In this document: one piece after another, positions 46,636-55,751 of the stretch | Position numbering within the stretch: position 1 is the first letter of the stretch | Layout: each line of letters starts with the position of its first letter | NCBI GenBank assembly: GCA_963777625.1 | Contig: CAVZRO010000003.1 | Coordinates: 372,001-436,000 of the forward strand | Length of the DNA: 64,000 bases | Source: DATDIC01 sp963777625 | Lineage (GTDB): Bacteria; Pseudomonadota; Alphaproteobacteria; Acetobacterales; Acetobacteraceae | Direction: 5' to 3' | Made by a program: the position numbers and the translations under genes | Notes under the pieces: generated by a model | Databases searched by the model: none | What the model saw: the letters and a program-made list of their open reading frames with translations, nothing else | What the model was told of the DNA's origin: nothing

Positions 46636-48096
46636 ATGGCAACCAGCGGGCCGGTGCAGGACACGACGCCCCTGCCGTCAACCTATACGCAAACCGCCCC
46701 GCCGCCTTTGAATGAGCCGGCCTTGACGGGGACGCTCACCGTCGATGTTGCGATCGTCGGCGCCGGCTACACCGGCCTGTCCACTGCGCTGCATTTGGCG
46801 GAAGGCGGCTGCCGCGCCGCCGTGCTGGAAGCCCACGAGGTGGGCTGGGGCGGTTCCGGCCGTGCCTTCGGCCAGGTCGTGCCCTATGCAAAACACGACG
46901 ATGCCGCTGTGCTGCAGCATTTCGGCCCGCATTGGGGCGAACGGCTGGTCTCCGGCCTGGCCGGCGGCCCGGATCTGGTCTTTGGACTGATCGCTCGACA
47001 CGGGATCGAATGCGAGGCGGTACGCGCCGGCCTGATCTTCGCCGCGCACAACCGGGCTGCCATTGCCGGCCTCGATCGTCGCGCGCGCTTCTGGCGCGAG
47101 CGCGGCGCCGATGTCGAACGGATCGGGCGTGACGCGCTCATTACCCTGACCGGCAGCCGCTATTACGAGGCGGCCCTGCTCGACCGTCGCGGCGGCACGC
47201 TCAACCCGCTCGGCTACGCGCGCGGCCTGGCGCGGGCGGCGGTGGGGGCGGGCGCCAGGCTGTTCGAAAACAGCCGCGTCCTCAGCCTGCATCGGGCGGG
47301 CGGCGGATGGCGGTTGACCACCGCCCGGGGCGAGATCACCGCGGCTCAGGTGGTCCTTGCCACCGACGCCTATACCGACGACCTCTGGCCCGGCTTGCGC
47401 CGGTCGCTGATCCCGTTGCGGGCGTATCAACTGGTCAGTGCGCCGTTATCCGACAATCTCCGCCGCTCCGTGCTGCCGGGCGGCCAGTCGCTGAGCGACA
47501 CGCGCCGGCTCTATTCCGGCATCCGCCAGCGCCCGGACGGACGCCTCCATCTCAGCGTCGATGGTCCCGCCTTCAGCAATGCGGGCTCGGCCTTCATCGC
47601 CAAGAGCACCAACCGGGTGCGCGATGTATTCCCACAGGTCGGCGCCCTGGCGTGGGAGCATGCCGTCGCCGGATGGGTCGGCATGACGGAGGACCAGTAT
47701 CCCCACATCCACCGTCTCGGGCCGGGCCTTATCGCCGCCATCGGACTGAGCGGCCGTGGTATCGCCTTCGGGACGCTGCTGGGCAGAGAAGTATCCAAAC
47801 GGCTGACTGGCGTTCCCGAGCAGGACTGGATGTTGCCCGACACCCCGTTGCGCCCGATCCGGGTGAAACCGTTCGCGCGTCCGCTGGTCGGCGCATTGCT
47901 GCACACCTATCGCCTGCTGGACCGGTGGGACCTTCGGCACCACGCCGGCGTCCGCTTGACGCGAGTGCCTATTCCAGCAGGACGCGGGCGTAGTCGCGTG
48001 GCCACCAGATCATCGTCTCGTCGCCGACGCGCAACTGCTCCACCACGCCCGAGGCGCGCAGCAACAGAGCTATCTCCTGACCGGACCCGAGTATGA
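46636..48096 (+). CDS. FAD-dependent oxidoreductase, gamma-glutamylputrescine oxidase-like (PuuB/OrdL)
   Basis: A flavoprotein of the DAO fold: VDVAIVGAGYTGLSTALHLAEGG (FAD), GWGGSGRAFGQVVPYAKHD (OrdL/PuuB-type second motif), VVLATDAYTDDLWPGL and the end GLSGRGIAFGTLLGREVS. It would oxidise an amine or N-substituted amino acid. The homologous part ends near YRLLDRWDLRHH (about 47943); the remaining 50 codons, rich in Arg/Pro, overlap the convergent ATPase gene and may reflect a lost stop codon. ATG 46636 follows AAGGACC. Confidence 0.8.
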   Translation: MATSGPVQDTTPLPSTYTQTAPPPLNEPALTGTLTVDVAIVGAGYTGLSTALHLAEGGCRAAVLEAHEVGWGGSGRAFGQVVPYAKHDDAAVLQHFGPHWGERLVSGLAGGPDLVFGLIARHGIECEAVRAGLIFAAHNRAAIAGLDRRARFWRERGADVERIGRDALITLTGSRYYEAALLDRRGGTLNPLGYARGLARAAVGAGARLFENSRVLSLHRAGGGWRLTTARGEITAAQVVLATDAYTDDLWPGLRRSLIPLRAYQLVSAPLSDNLRRSVLPGGQSLSDTRRLYSGIRQRPDGRLHLSVDGPAFSNAGSAFIAKSTNRVRDVFPQVGALAWEHAVAGWVGMTEDQYPHIHRLGPGLIAAIGLSGRGIAFGTLLGREVSKRLTGVPEQDWMLPDTPLRPIRVKPFARPLVGALLHTYRLLDRWDLRHHAGVRLTRVPIPAGRGRSRVATRSSSRRRRATAPPRPRRAATELSPDRTRV

Positions 48097-49129
48097 CGAA
48101 CACCCGCCAACTCTGGCCGACGAAGCTGATATCCCTGACGCGGGCGCCGAGCCGCACCGCGTCGGCCCCCGGCGGCGGACTGCCGAGCTCGATACATTCC
48201 GGCCGCACCATCAATGTCGCCGGGCCGGGTTGTGGCGCGGTGAAGGGTAGAACGTCGGCCCCACCGCTGAGCCGCATCGTTCCGTCGGGGTCGGCCACGC
48301 AACTGATCAGGTTCGCTTCGCCAATGAAATCCGCGACATAGCGCGAGGTCGGATCGCGATAGAGTTCCGGGCCGCTACTCAACTGCATGATCTGGCCCTG
48401 GTTCATCACCGCGATGCGATCCGACATCGCCAGCGCCTCTTCCTGGTCATGCGTGACATAGATGAACGTCATCCCAAGCGATTCGTGCAGCCGTTTCAGC
48501 TCGACCTGCATCCGCTTGCGCAGTTTGAGATCGAGCGCCCCAAGCGGCTCGTCGAGCAACAGGACCTGCGGCTGATTGACCAGAGCGCGCGCGAGCGCCA
48601 CGCGCTGCTGCTGGCCGCCAGAGAGTTCGCGCGGATAGCGACCGGCAAACAGTTCCATGCCGACGGTTGCCAGCATGTGCTCCACCCGCCGCGCCGTCTC
48701 CGCCTTGCCGACGCCGTGCCGCCGCGGACCGAACCCCACATTGTCCGCCACGGTCATGTGCGGGAACAGCGCGTAATGCTGGAACACGGTGTTGACCGGC
48801 CGCAAATGCGGTGGAACGGAATTCATGCGGCGGTCGCCGATGCGTATCTCACCGGAGGTCGGCGTGACGAATCCGGCGATGGCACGGAGCAGCGTGGTCT
48901 TGCCGCACCCGCTGGGCCCCAGCATGGACAGGAATTCGCCGCGTCGCACCGTCAGCGACACGCCGCTGAGGGCCTGCACCGGCCCATATGACTTGACCAG
49001 CCGCTCGACCACGATGAGGTCCGCCGGGGGGCCGGCGCTGTCGGCCGGCAACGTGGCGATCATGGGTTGCGCGATGGCTGACCCCCTATCGATCACATCC
49101 GGCGACTCAGGCCGCCGTCGTGCGGTCAT
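47969..49129 (-). CDS. Spermidine/putrescine-type ABC transporter ATPase (PotA family)
   Basis: A 386-residue ATPase with Walker A GPSGCGKTTLLRAIAGF, Q-loop FQHYALFPHMTV, signature LSGGQQQRVALARAL, Walker B VLLLDEPLGALD and H-loop THDQEEALAMSDRIAVM, then a C-terminal TOBE domain (LMVRPECIEL to ISFVGQSWRVFVI). It matches the PotD/B/C-like genes at 38764-41530, although 6.4 kb and eight genes separate them. ATG 49129 overlaps the HyuA gene end; 49063 is an alternative start. Confidence 0.85.
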   Translation of the reverse strand: MTARRRPESPDVIDRGSAIAQPMIATLPADSAGPPADLIVVERLVKSYGPVQALSGVSLTVRRGEFLSMLGPSGCGKTTLLRAIAGFVTPTSGEIRIGDRRMNSVPPHLRPVNTVFQHYALFPHMTVADNVGFGPRRHGVGKAETARRVEHMLATVGMELFAGRYPRELSGGQQQRVALARALVNQPQVLLLDEPLGALDLKLRKRMQVELKRLHESLGMTFIYVTHDQEEALAMSDRIAVMNQGQIMQLSSGPELYRDPTSRYVADFIGEANLISCVADPDGTMRLSGGADVLPFTAPQPGPATLMVRPECIELGSPPPGADAVRLGARVRDISFVGQSWRVFVILGSGQEIALLLRASGVVEQLRVGDETMIWWPRDYARVLLE

Positions 49130-51236
49130 AGTCCTGGATCGGCTCAGCAGTGCCAACCGAAATATCGATGATCACACTCAGGAAGCGATCGATCGTGGCA
49201 CGCGCATCCGGCCCGATGACGATCGTCAACTCGCGTTCCTCCACCACCGCCGGACCGTCGATGCGATCACCGGGACGCAAGCCGTATCTGTCATAGACAC
49301 GACAGTCGATATAGCCGGTTTCGGGGAAGTGCACGCTGCGCTGGCCTTTCACCCTCCGCCGTGACGCGTCGGGCGTGCTGCCAAATCCGGCGAAATTGAG
49401 CGCCACCTCGCTTCCCGGCGCGGTCGCATTCAGCCGCCAGCTCAGCGCCTCGATCGGAACGCTCTCGACCCGCCGATCGAACAGCCGCTCATAGGTCGCG
49501 AAGAAACTTTCCCGTATCGGCCCGATCGCGTCCGGTCCCAAGGCAACCGACGGCAACAGCACGTCGATCTCGAAGCCCTGGCCGACATGCCGCATATCGG
49601 CCCGCCGCTCGAAGCTCGGCTCGCCAGCCCCCGCGTCCGCCAACAGGCGGCGTGCCTCGCGTTCCATCCCGTCGAACAACTGGTTGACATGCTCCCAGTC
49701 GATATCATCGAGCCGGGCAACGTAGCTGCGGACATAGTCGATCGCCGGGGGTGCCACCAGAAGCCCGAGCGCGGACATGACGCCGGCCCCCAGCGGGCAC
49801 ACGATCTGCCGCAGCTTCAGCAGCTTTGCCAATCCGTACGCATGGATCGGGCCGGCGCCACCGAACGCGATCATGGTGTATTGCCGCGGATCCCGTCCCT
49901 TCTCCGCCACATGCATCCGGGTTGCCGCCGCCATGTTTTCGTCAACGATACGATGGATACCGGCGGCCGCGGCAGTGACCTCAAGACCCAGCGGCGCCGC
50001 GAGCGCCGCGATGGCGGTCCGCACCCCGTCCTGATCGAGCTGCATTTCACCACCCAGGAAATAGTCCGGCGACAGATATCCGAGCACCAGGTCGGCGTCG
50101 GTCACCGTCGGCTGCACTCCGCCGCGTCCATAACAGACCGGTCCCGGTTCCGCGCCGGCGCTGCCGGGTCCCACCTTCAGAAGACCCATGCCGTCGATCC
50201 GAGCCAACGATCCCCCGCCGGCGCCGATCTCGATCAGATCGATCACCGGAACCTTCAGCGGCAGGCCGGACCCTTTACGGAACCGCCGCACCCGCGCTGC
50301 CTCGAACTCATGCGCGTACTGCGGCCGGAAATCGTCGATCAGGCACATCTTTGCCGTCGTGCCGCCCATGTCGAACGAGATGACGCGCTTGAGCCCCATC
50401 AGCCTGGCATAGAAACCGGCCGCCATCGCACCGGCCGCCGGCCCCGATTCGATCAAGCGGATCGGGAAATCTCGTGCCGCGCCGACCGTGGTGACGCCAC
50501 CGCCGGAAAGCATCACATGCAGATTGCCGGCGAGGCCCAGATCCTTGAGACGCCGGTCCAGCCGGCCGAGATAGCCCTGCATCAACGGTTGCACATACGC
50601 ATTGGCGATCGTCGTGCTGCTGCGCTCGAACTCGCGGATTTCCGGCGCCACTTCCGATGAAATGCATACCGGCAGGTCGCGCGCCATGTCTTGCACGATG
50701 GCCCGCGCACGCCGTTCGTGGACGTCGTTGCGATAGGCGTGCAGGAAGCAGATCGCGATCGCCTCCACCCGTTCCGCGACCAAACGCGCCACTGCCTGTC
50801 GCAACTGCGTCTCGTCGAGCGGCCGAAGCACAGTGCCCGACGCATCCAACCGCTCGTCCACTTCCATCCGCAAGTGACGCGGCACCAGCGGCTGCGGAAG
50901 CTCCAGGAAGAGATCATACAGGTCGTAGCGAAGCTCGCGGGCCATCGCGATCGAGTCGCGGAAGCCGCTGGTGGTGATCAGCCCCACCTTGGCGCCGTTG
51001 CGCTCGATCACCGTGTTGGCCACCAGCGTGGTGCCATGGATGACGCTGGCGATCTGGTTGATGACGACCGACGTTTCGCCCAGCAGGCGCTGCGTGCCGT
51101 CCAGGATGGCGTCGCTGGGATCGCCCGCGGTCGTCAACCGCTTGCCTGTATAGATCCTGTCGCGGATTCCATCGACCAGCACGAAATCGGTGAACGTGCC
51201 GCCGACATCGACGCCCAGGCGGATTGACGTGCTCAT
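49107..51236 (-). CDS. Hydantoinase/oxoprolinase subunit A (HyuA family)
   Basis: A 709-residue ASKHA-fold ATPase subunit: RLGVDVGGTFTDFVLVDG at the start, VIHGTTLVANTVIERNGAKVGLITT, then VISFDMGGTTAKMCLI and EIGAGGGSLARID. These are hydantoinase A motifs for ATP binding and cyclic-amide activation. With HyuB it would open 5-oxoproline, a hydantoin or another lactam; N-methylhydantoinase and acetone carboxylase are relatives. It overlaps hyuB (ATGA) and the ATPase gene downstream. Confidence 0.87.
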   Translation of the reverse strand: MSTSIRLGVDVGGTFTDFVLVDGIRDRIYTGKRLTTAGDPSDAILDGTQRLLGETSVVINQIASVIHGTTLVANTVIERNGAKVGLITTSGFRDSIAMARELRYDLYDLFLELPQPLVPRHLRMEVDERLDASGTVLRPLDETQLRQAVARLVAERVEAIAICFLHAYRNDVHERRARAIVQDMARDLPVCISSEVAPEIREFERSSTTIANAYVQPLMQGYLGRLDRRLKDLGLAGNLHVMLSGGGVTTVGAARDFPIRLIESGPAAGAMAAGFYARLMGLKRVISFDMGGTTAKMCLIDDFRPQYAHEFEAARVRRFRKGSGLPLKVPVIDLIEIGAGGGSLARIDGMGLLKVGPGSAGAEPGPVCYGRGGVQPTVTDADLVLGYLSPDYFLGGEMQLDQDGVRTAIAALAAPLGLEVTAAAAGIHRIVDENMAAATRMHVAEKGRDPRQYTMIAFGGAGPIHAYGLAKLLKLRQIVCPLGAGVMSALGLLVAPPAIDYVRSYVARLDDIDWEHVNQLFDGMEREARRLLADAGAGEPSFERRADMRHVGQGFEIDVLLPSVALGPDAIGPIRESFFATYERLFDRRVESVPIEALSWRLNATAPGSEVALNFAGFGSTPDASRRRVKGQRSVHFPETGYIDCRVYDRYGLRPGDRIDGPAVVEERELTIVIGPDARATIDRFLSVIIDISVGTAEPIQDYDRTTAA

Positions 51237-52921
51237 TGTCCGCTCACGCCCGCGCTGGTCGGTTCTGCCGGCAGGGCGCCGTACTCGCGGGTCGCTGCCT
51301 GCGCGGAGATCAAGCCTTCCCGCAGGTCACTGGCAATTGCCGCCGGATCGCGCATCGCAGCTTCCCCATAACCGCCGCCGCCGCTGTAACGCAGGATCAG
51401 CCGATCGCCGGGGTTGAGAGTGGTGCGCGACTTCGGGTGCGGCCGCGTTCCGTCAGCCAGCAGGATCTCGACCGGCGCGCCCGGGGAACCGCCCAGCGAT
51501 CCCTGCGCCGCATGCCGCTGGCGATCCGACAACAGTGACAGATGCAACGATTCCGGCGACACCACTTCGATCTCGACCTCCTGGCCGAGCCCGCCGCGAA
51601 ATTGGCCGGCGCCGCCGAAGTCCTGGCGCAATTGCTTGCGCCATACGATCAGCGGCGAGATGCTCTCGAACGCTTCGATGCTTCCTGCGCCGGTATTGGT
51701 CGGGAACGCGGTGCAGGAATTTCCGTCCTGGCACGGTCCCGCACCCATGCCGCCGCTGGCGAACAGGATTTGCGAGAAACGGTGCCCCTGCCGATCGACG
51801 CCGCTGAACACGGCGCGCGTCGTCGGGGCGCTGCCGCATTCCGCGATCACCTTGTCCGGCACGGCCTGGGCCAGCGCGCCATAGATCGCGCCCGCCAGCA
51901 AATGCCCGGTCAATTGCCGCGCGCCCACCGGCGCGGGATAGCGCGGGTTCAGCAGGCATCCCAACGGCGCATCGACACTGACCGAGCGATACGAACCGGC
52001 ATTTCGCGGGGTCAGCGGATCGAGCGCGCATTTGATCGGATAGACCGAGTAGGCATACGTGTAGTTCATCACCGAGTTGAGGCCGCGGCCGATCTGCTTG
52101 GAGGTTCCCGCGTAATCGACCTGCAGCGTCGGGCCGCGCACCGTCAGCGTGCAGTTGATCCGGGTCTCGTCGGCATCGAAGCCGTCGGCGGTGATCTCGT
52201 GGCGATAGATACCGTCCGGCACCGCGGCGATCGCGTCCCGCATCGCCCGATCCGCATGCCCTTGCAAGGTGTCGGACAGCGCGGTCAGATCGACGATGCC
52301 GGCATCATCGAGAAATTCCGACAACCGGCGGGCACACACGAGATGCGCGGTGATCTGGGCATTCAGATCACCCTGCACCTGATCGGGTACCCGCACGTTG
52401 CCGAGGATGAAGTCCATGACATTGTCGGCCGGCCGTCCCTCGATCAGCATCTTCATCGGCGGGATACGCAGCCCCTCTTCGAACAGCTCGCGGCAATCCG
52501 CGGCCCAGAGCGAGCCGCCGATATCCGGCAGATGCGCAATCGTGCCGGAAAATGCGACCAGGGTGCCCCGGTGAAAGATGGGCGCCGCCATGGTGACATC
52601 CGGTAGATGGCCGGTCGCCATCCACGGATCATTGGTGATGACACAGTCTCCGGGCCGCCATTCCTGCTTGGGGAAACGCTTGAGGAAATGTGCCAGCGTG
52701 CGTGGCAACGTGCCGACGAAGGACGGGATGCCGGCGGTGTTCTCGGCCAGGGAGTTGCCGTTCGCGTCCATCAGCGACGTGGCGAAATCGTTCGATTCCC
52801 GGACTATCGTGGAGAATGAGGTACGCAGCAGCGCCGCCGCGGATTCGTCGGCGATCGAGATCAGCCGACTCCAGAAGATTTCCAGCGAGACGGGATCGAA
52901 GATGTCTTTGGCGGCGTGCAT
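51233..52921 (-). CDS. Hydantoinase/oxoprolinase subunit B (HyuB family)
   Basis: A 562-residue hydantoinase B protein: DPVSLEIFWSRLISIADESAAALLRTSFSTIVRES is the diagnostic opening, with GDCVITNDPWMATGHLPDVTM, DIGGSLWAADCRELFEEGLRIPPMK and the tail GRTRPHPKS-like segment before LNPGDRLILRYSGGGGYG. It carries most of the active site of the HyuAB complex. ATG 52921 fits the family start; the open frame upstream has no homology. An inverted repeat at 52945-52978 lies just upstream. Confidence 0.87.
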   Translation of the reverse strand: MHAAKDIFDPVSLEIFWSRLISIADESAAALLRTSFSTIVRESNDFATSLMDANGNSLAENTAGIPSFVGTLPRTLAHFLKRFPKQEWRPGDCVITNDPWMATGHLPDVTMAAPIFHRGTLVAFSGTIAHLPDIGGSLWAADCRELFEEGLRIPPMKMLIEGRPADNVMDFILGNVRVPDQVQGDLNAQITAHLVCARRLSEFLDDAGIVDLTALSDTLQGHADRAMRDAIAAVPDGIYRHEITADGFDADETRINCTLTVRGPTLQVDYAGTSKQIGRGLNSVMNYTYAYSVYPIKCALDPLTPRNAGSYRSVSVDAPLGCLLNPRYPAPVGARQLTGHLLAGAIYGALAQAVPDKVIAECGSAPTTRAVFSGVDRQGHRFSQILFASGGMGAGPCQDGNSCTAFPTNTGAGSIEAFESISPLIVWRKQLRQDFGGAGQFRGGLGQEVEIEVVSPESLHLSLLSDRQRHAAQGSLGGSPGAPVEILLADGTRPHPKSRTTLNPGDRLILRYSGGGGYGEAAMRDPAAIASDLREGLISAQAATREYGALPAEPTSAGVSGQ

Positions 52922-52944
52922 GTGAGTCCCCGGCTTGGCTATCG

Positions 52945-52978
52945 GTAATAGATAATGGGTATATGGTACACCTATTAC
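52945..52978. promoter_or_regulatory. Inverted repeat GTAATAG / CTATTAC upstream of hyuB
   Basis: Perfect 7-bp arms at 52945-52951 and 52972-52978 with a 20-nt AT-rich spacer begin 24 bp before the hyuB start. The position suits a regulator site controlling the hyuBA genes. The bound protein is unknown. Confidence 0.4.
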
Positions 52979-53362
52979 GTGACTAGGCCGGGCCTCCTGG
53001 TTCGTCAAGGCCGAGTACAAGCGGATCAAGAAAGCAGGCTGGCCCGGCAAGGGCATTGGTAAGTTGGCCGGGTCTTGTCAGGTCGGCGGCTGGCATGCAT
53101 CGCCATCGCGCTCGACTGGATCAAGTCGTTGCTCTGACAAGCATTCAAATGCGAACAGGCCCTCGGCTCAGATCGACCTCGGGAAGCGTTACGAGATCGA
53201 CGAAGAAGGCTGGTGTCGATCGCCCTCACCAGCGTTGTCGGACGGGATTCATGGATGCGAAGCAGGGCCTCCCGCCGATGCACGTCGAGTTGCCTGGCGG
53301 TGTGGATATTTCGCCGCCCCTGACCTACTGTGCGGGTCAGCCGAGGAGCGGGAGCACGGAGC
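52979..53362. other. Intergenic region, nothing recognised
   Basis: About 380 bp between hyuB and the second fold-IV aminotransferase. Open frames here have no recognisable domain. GGAG 5-8 nt before 53363 serves the aminotransferase. Confidence 0.4.
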
Positions 53363-54310
53363 ATGGCGGACGGGCCACAAAGCGAGCAGCGCGACACCAA
53401 CTGGCAAGGGGGCGCGGCGTATGTTGATGGCCGCTTCATGCCGGTCAGCGAGGCGAGAATTCCGGTTACCGAGTGGGGGTACCGGCGATCCGACGTGACC
53501 TATGACGTGGTCAGCGTCTGGGATGGCGCATTCTTCCGGCTGGACGACCATCTGCGCCGGTTCCGCGCTTCGATGGGTGCATTCCGGCTCGATCCGCCGG
53601 AGAATGACGCAACGATCCGCGAGATACTGCACGAGTTGGTGCGGCGCAGCGGGTTTCGGGAAGCCTATGTCGCCATGGATTGCCTTCGCGGCGTGCCCCC
53701 GGCGGGCGCGCGCCGTCATCCGGCGAACGCACGCAACTATCTGGTCGCCTACGCGGTGCCGTATGTGTGGTTGATGCCACGCGATGTGATAGATCGCGGC
53801 GCACATCTGATCATCGCCTCGACGCCTCGCATCCCGTCTGCCTGCGTCGATCAGCGGGCGAAGAACTTCAACTGGGCCGATCTGAACCGGGCGCTGTTCG
53901 AAGCGCACGATGCGGGCGCCGACAATCCCATACTGCTCGATCTCGACGGCAACGTGACGGAGGGGCCTGGGTTCAACGTGTTCGCGGTCACGGATGGGGT
54001 CGTGGCGACGCCGGACAGCAACGTGCTGGAGGGAATCACGCGACTGTCGGTGATCGAGCTGTGCGAGAAGCTGGGGGTGAGATGCGAGGTACGGCCGGTG
54101 CCGGCGGATGAACTGCGCAATGCCGACGAGGTGTTCCTAAGTTCCACGGCTGGCGGCGTGATGGGCGTGACGCGGTTGGATGGACGCATTCTTGGCAATG
54201 ATCGGCCCGGCCCGGTTTCTGAACGGCTGCACGAGGCATATTGGCGATTCCGGAAACAGGGGTGGCTTGCCGAGCCGATCGAGTACGCGCGGGCGGAAGC
54301 GGCCGAATAG
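53363..54310 (+). CDS. Fold-type IV PLP aminotransferase (second copy of the island)
   Basis: A 315-residue class IV aminotransferase distinct from the one at 41559. VDGRFMPVSEARIPVTEWGYRRSDVTYDVV opens the fold; the PLP lysine is in SACVDQRAKNFNWADLNRA; DNPILLDLDGNVTEGPGFNVFAV and FLSSTAGGVMGVTRLDGR complete the site. The FNW context and the TAGG loop recall the (R)-amine/D-amino acid branch. It may deaminate an intermediate of the hydantoinase/amine island, but it stands apart with its own promoter region. Confidence 0.82.
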   Translation: MADGPQSEQRDTNWQGGAAYVDGRFMPVSEARIPVTEWGYRRSDVTYDVVSVWDGAFFRLDDHLRRFRASMGAFRLDPPENDATIREILHELVRRSGFREAYVAMDCLRGVPPAGARRHPANARNYLVAYAVPYVWLMPRDVIDRGAHLIIASTPRIPSACVDQRAKNFNWADLNRALFEAHDAGADNPILLDLDGNVTEGPGFNVFAVTDGVVATPDSNVLEGITRLSVIELCEKLGVRCEVRPVPADELRNADEVFLSSTAGGVMGVTRLDGRILGNDRPGPVSERLHEAYWRFRKQGWLAEPIEYARAEAAE

Positions 54311-54569
54311 CGGGACACGATCCGGATGCCGCAGCAACGATAGTCGTCGCGCGGCGTTTGCCCCCTGCATGCAGCCAGGGCAGTGGTCTTGAAGAAGGCG
54401 TCCATTCTGCTCGCCCTGGCCGGCGTCGAGCTGGGAACTGTCCTTGCTGCGGCGGGCGCGGGGTATCGCGATTGGCGCGTCGGGGTTGGCGAGCCGGCAA
54501 CTGACGGAGGCACGGGTGCTGCACCGAAGCCGCAGATAGGCCGACGCGAACACAGAGAGGCGGTTCGGA
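54311..54569. other. Intergenic region between convergent genes, nothing recognised
   Basis: A 259-bp spacer between the aminotransferase and the MFS exporter, read toward each other. A short plus frame with a hydrophobic start is present but has no ribosome binding site and no recognisable family. Confidence 0.35.
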
Positions 54570-55751
54570 TCATCGCCTCGCGCGCAATCCGAATGACAGA
54601 GCGATCTGTCCGCCGAGTGCCGAGCCGAGCATGACCAGGCCCACCGTGGCGACCGAGGCGGAATCGAACGCCTCCACGACGATTGTGCACAGCGCCCCGT
54701 AGCTCATTTGGATGAAGCCATACAGGCCGGACGCCGCGCCGATCGCCTGCGGGTTCACGGAGACGGCGGCAGTGAGCGCGAACGGACTGGCGATGCCGGC
54801 GCCCATCATGAACAACGCGACGGAGGCGATGGCGACCACTACGCCGAAGTGCCCGGTCTGCCAGGCGAGCAGGAACCAGGCCGCGCCCAGCATCGCCAGG
54901 GCGTTGGCCAACGGCAGCACGCGGGATATCGCGACGCGGCCGGCCAGGCGGTTGGCGGTGAAACCGCCGGCGGCGAGCCCGAGCATCAGCAACAGGTAAT
55001 AGAGGCCGATCCGCTCGGCTGACTGGTGCAGCACATCTTCGAAGATGAAGGGCGACGCTGCCATGAAGGCGTAGAACGAGGTGGTTGTGCAGGCGCCACC
55101 GAGCGAGAAGCCGCAGAAGGCAGGCGAACGCAGCAAGCGCACGGAACTCAGCAACAGCGGCACCCGCCCGCGTGAGGCGGCGGGGGCATTGGTCTCCGGC
55201 AACCAGAGTGCGGTGAGCAGGGTGGTCACCACGCCGATAACAGCCAGGAGAGCGAAGGCGGAGCGCCATCCGGCCCAGGTGACGGCGTAGCCTCCGATGG
55301 CTGGGGCGATTGCCGGGGCGAGCGACATGACCAGCGTAAGGAGTGCGAGGCGGGCGGCGGCGCGATCCGCCGAGGCGGAGTCGCGCACGATGGCGCGGCC
55401 GAGAACAAGGCCGGCGCACCCCCCGACGGCTTGAAGAATGCGCGAGACGATCAGGGTGGTCGCACTGGTGCTGGCGGCGGCGGCGATACCGGCGGCGGTG
55501 AACAGTGCCAGTCCGGCCAGCAGCACGGGGCGGCGGCCGAACCGGTCGGATATCGGCCCGTAGAGGAGCTGGCCGATCGCGAGGCCGGCTATGTAGAGGG
55601 TAATGGTGAGCTGGATGGTTGCGGGCGAGACCGACAGGGCGTCGGCGGTGGCGGGCAGCGCCGGGACGACCAGATGCATGCCGATCGTGCCGCAGGCGGT
55701 GATGGCGACCAGCAGGGAAAAGGGCGCCGGCCGACCGCTGAGGCGGTTCAG
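54570..55751 (-). CDS. MFS exporter, Bcr/CflA family
   Basis: A 12-TM drug-resistance-type MFS protein of about 393 residues. YIAGLAIGQLLYGPISDRFGRRPVLLAGLALF is motif A with its flanks, SRILQAVGGCAGLVLGRAIVRD motif B, and APAIGGYAVTWAGWRSAF the motif-C/D area. No ATG, GTG or TTG precedes the first span in frame; the CTG at 55751, overlapping the OsmC stop (CTGA), is the only near-start, so the exact 5' end is uncertain. It is the last gene of the OsmC/monooxygenase operon. Confidence 0.75.
   Translation of the reverse strand: MNRLSGRPAPFSLLVAITACGTIGMHLVVPALPATADALSVSPATIQLTITLYIAGLAIGQLLYGPISDRFGRRPVLLAGLALFTAAGIAAAASTSATTLIVSRILQAVGGCAGLVLGRAIVRDSASADRAAARLALLTLVMSLAPAIAPAIGGYAVTWAGWRSAFALLAVIGVVTTLLTALWLPETNAPAASRGRVPLLLSSVRLLRSPAFCGFSLGGACTTTSFYAFMAASPFIFEDVLHQSAERIGLYYLLLMLGLAAGGFTANRLAGRVAISRVLPLANALAMLGAAWFLLAWQTGHFGVVVAIASVALFMMGAGIASPFALTAAVSVNPQAIGAASGLYGFIQMSYGALCTIVVEAFDSASVATVGLVMLGSALGGQIALSFGLRARR

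Noticed and set aside
49587..50660. 357-codon plus frame over HyuA
   Set aside because: Antisense of a conserved hydantoinase gene, no start context and no domain.
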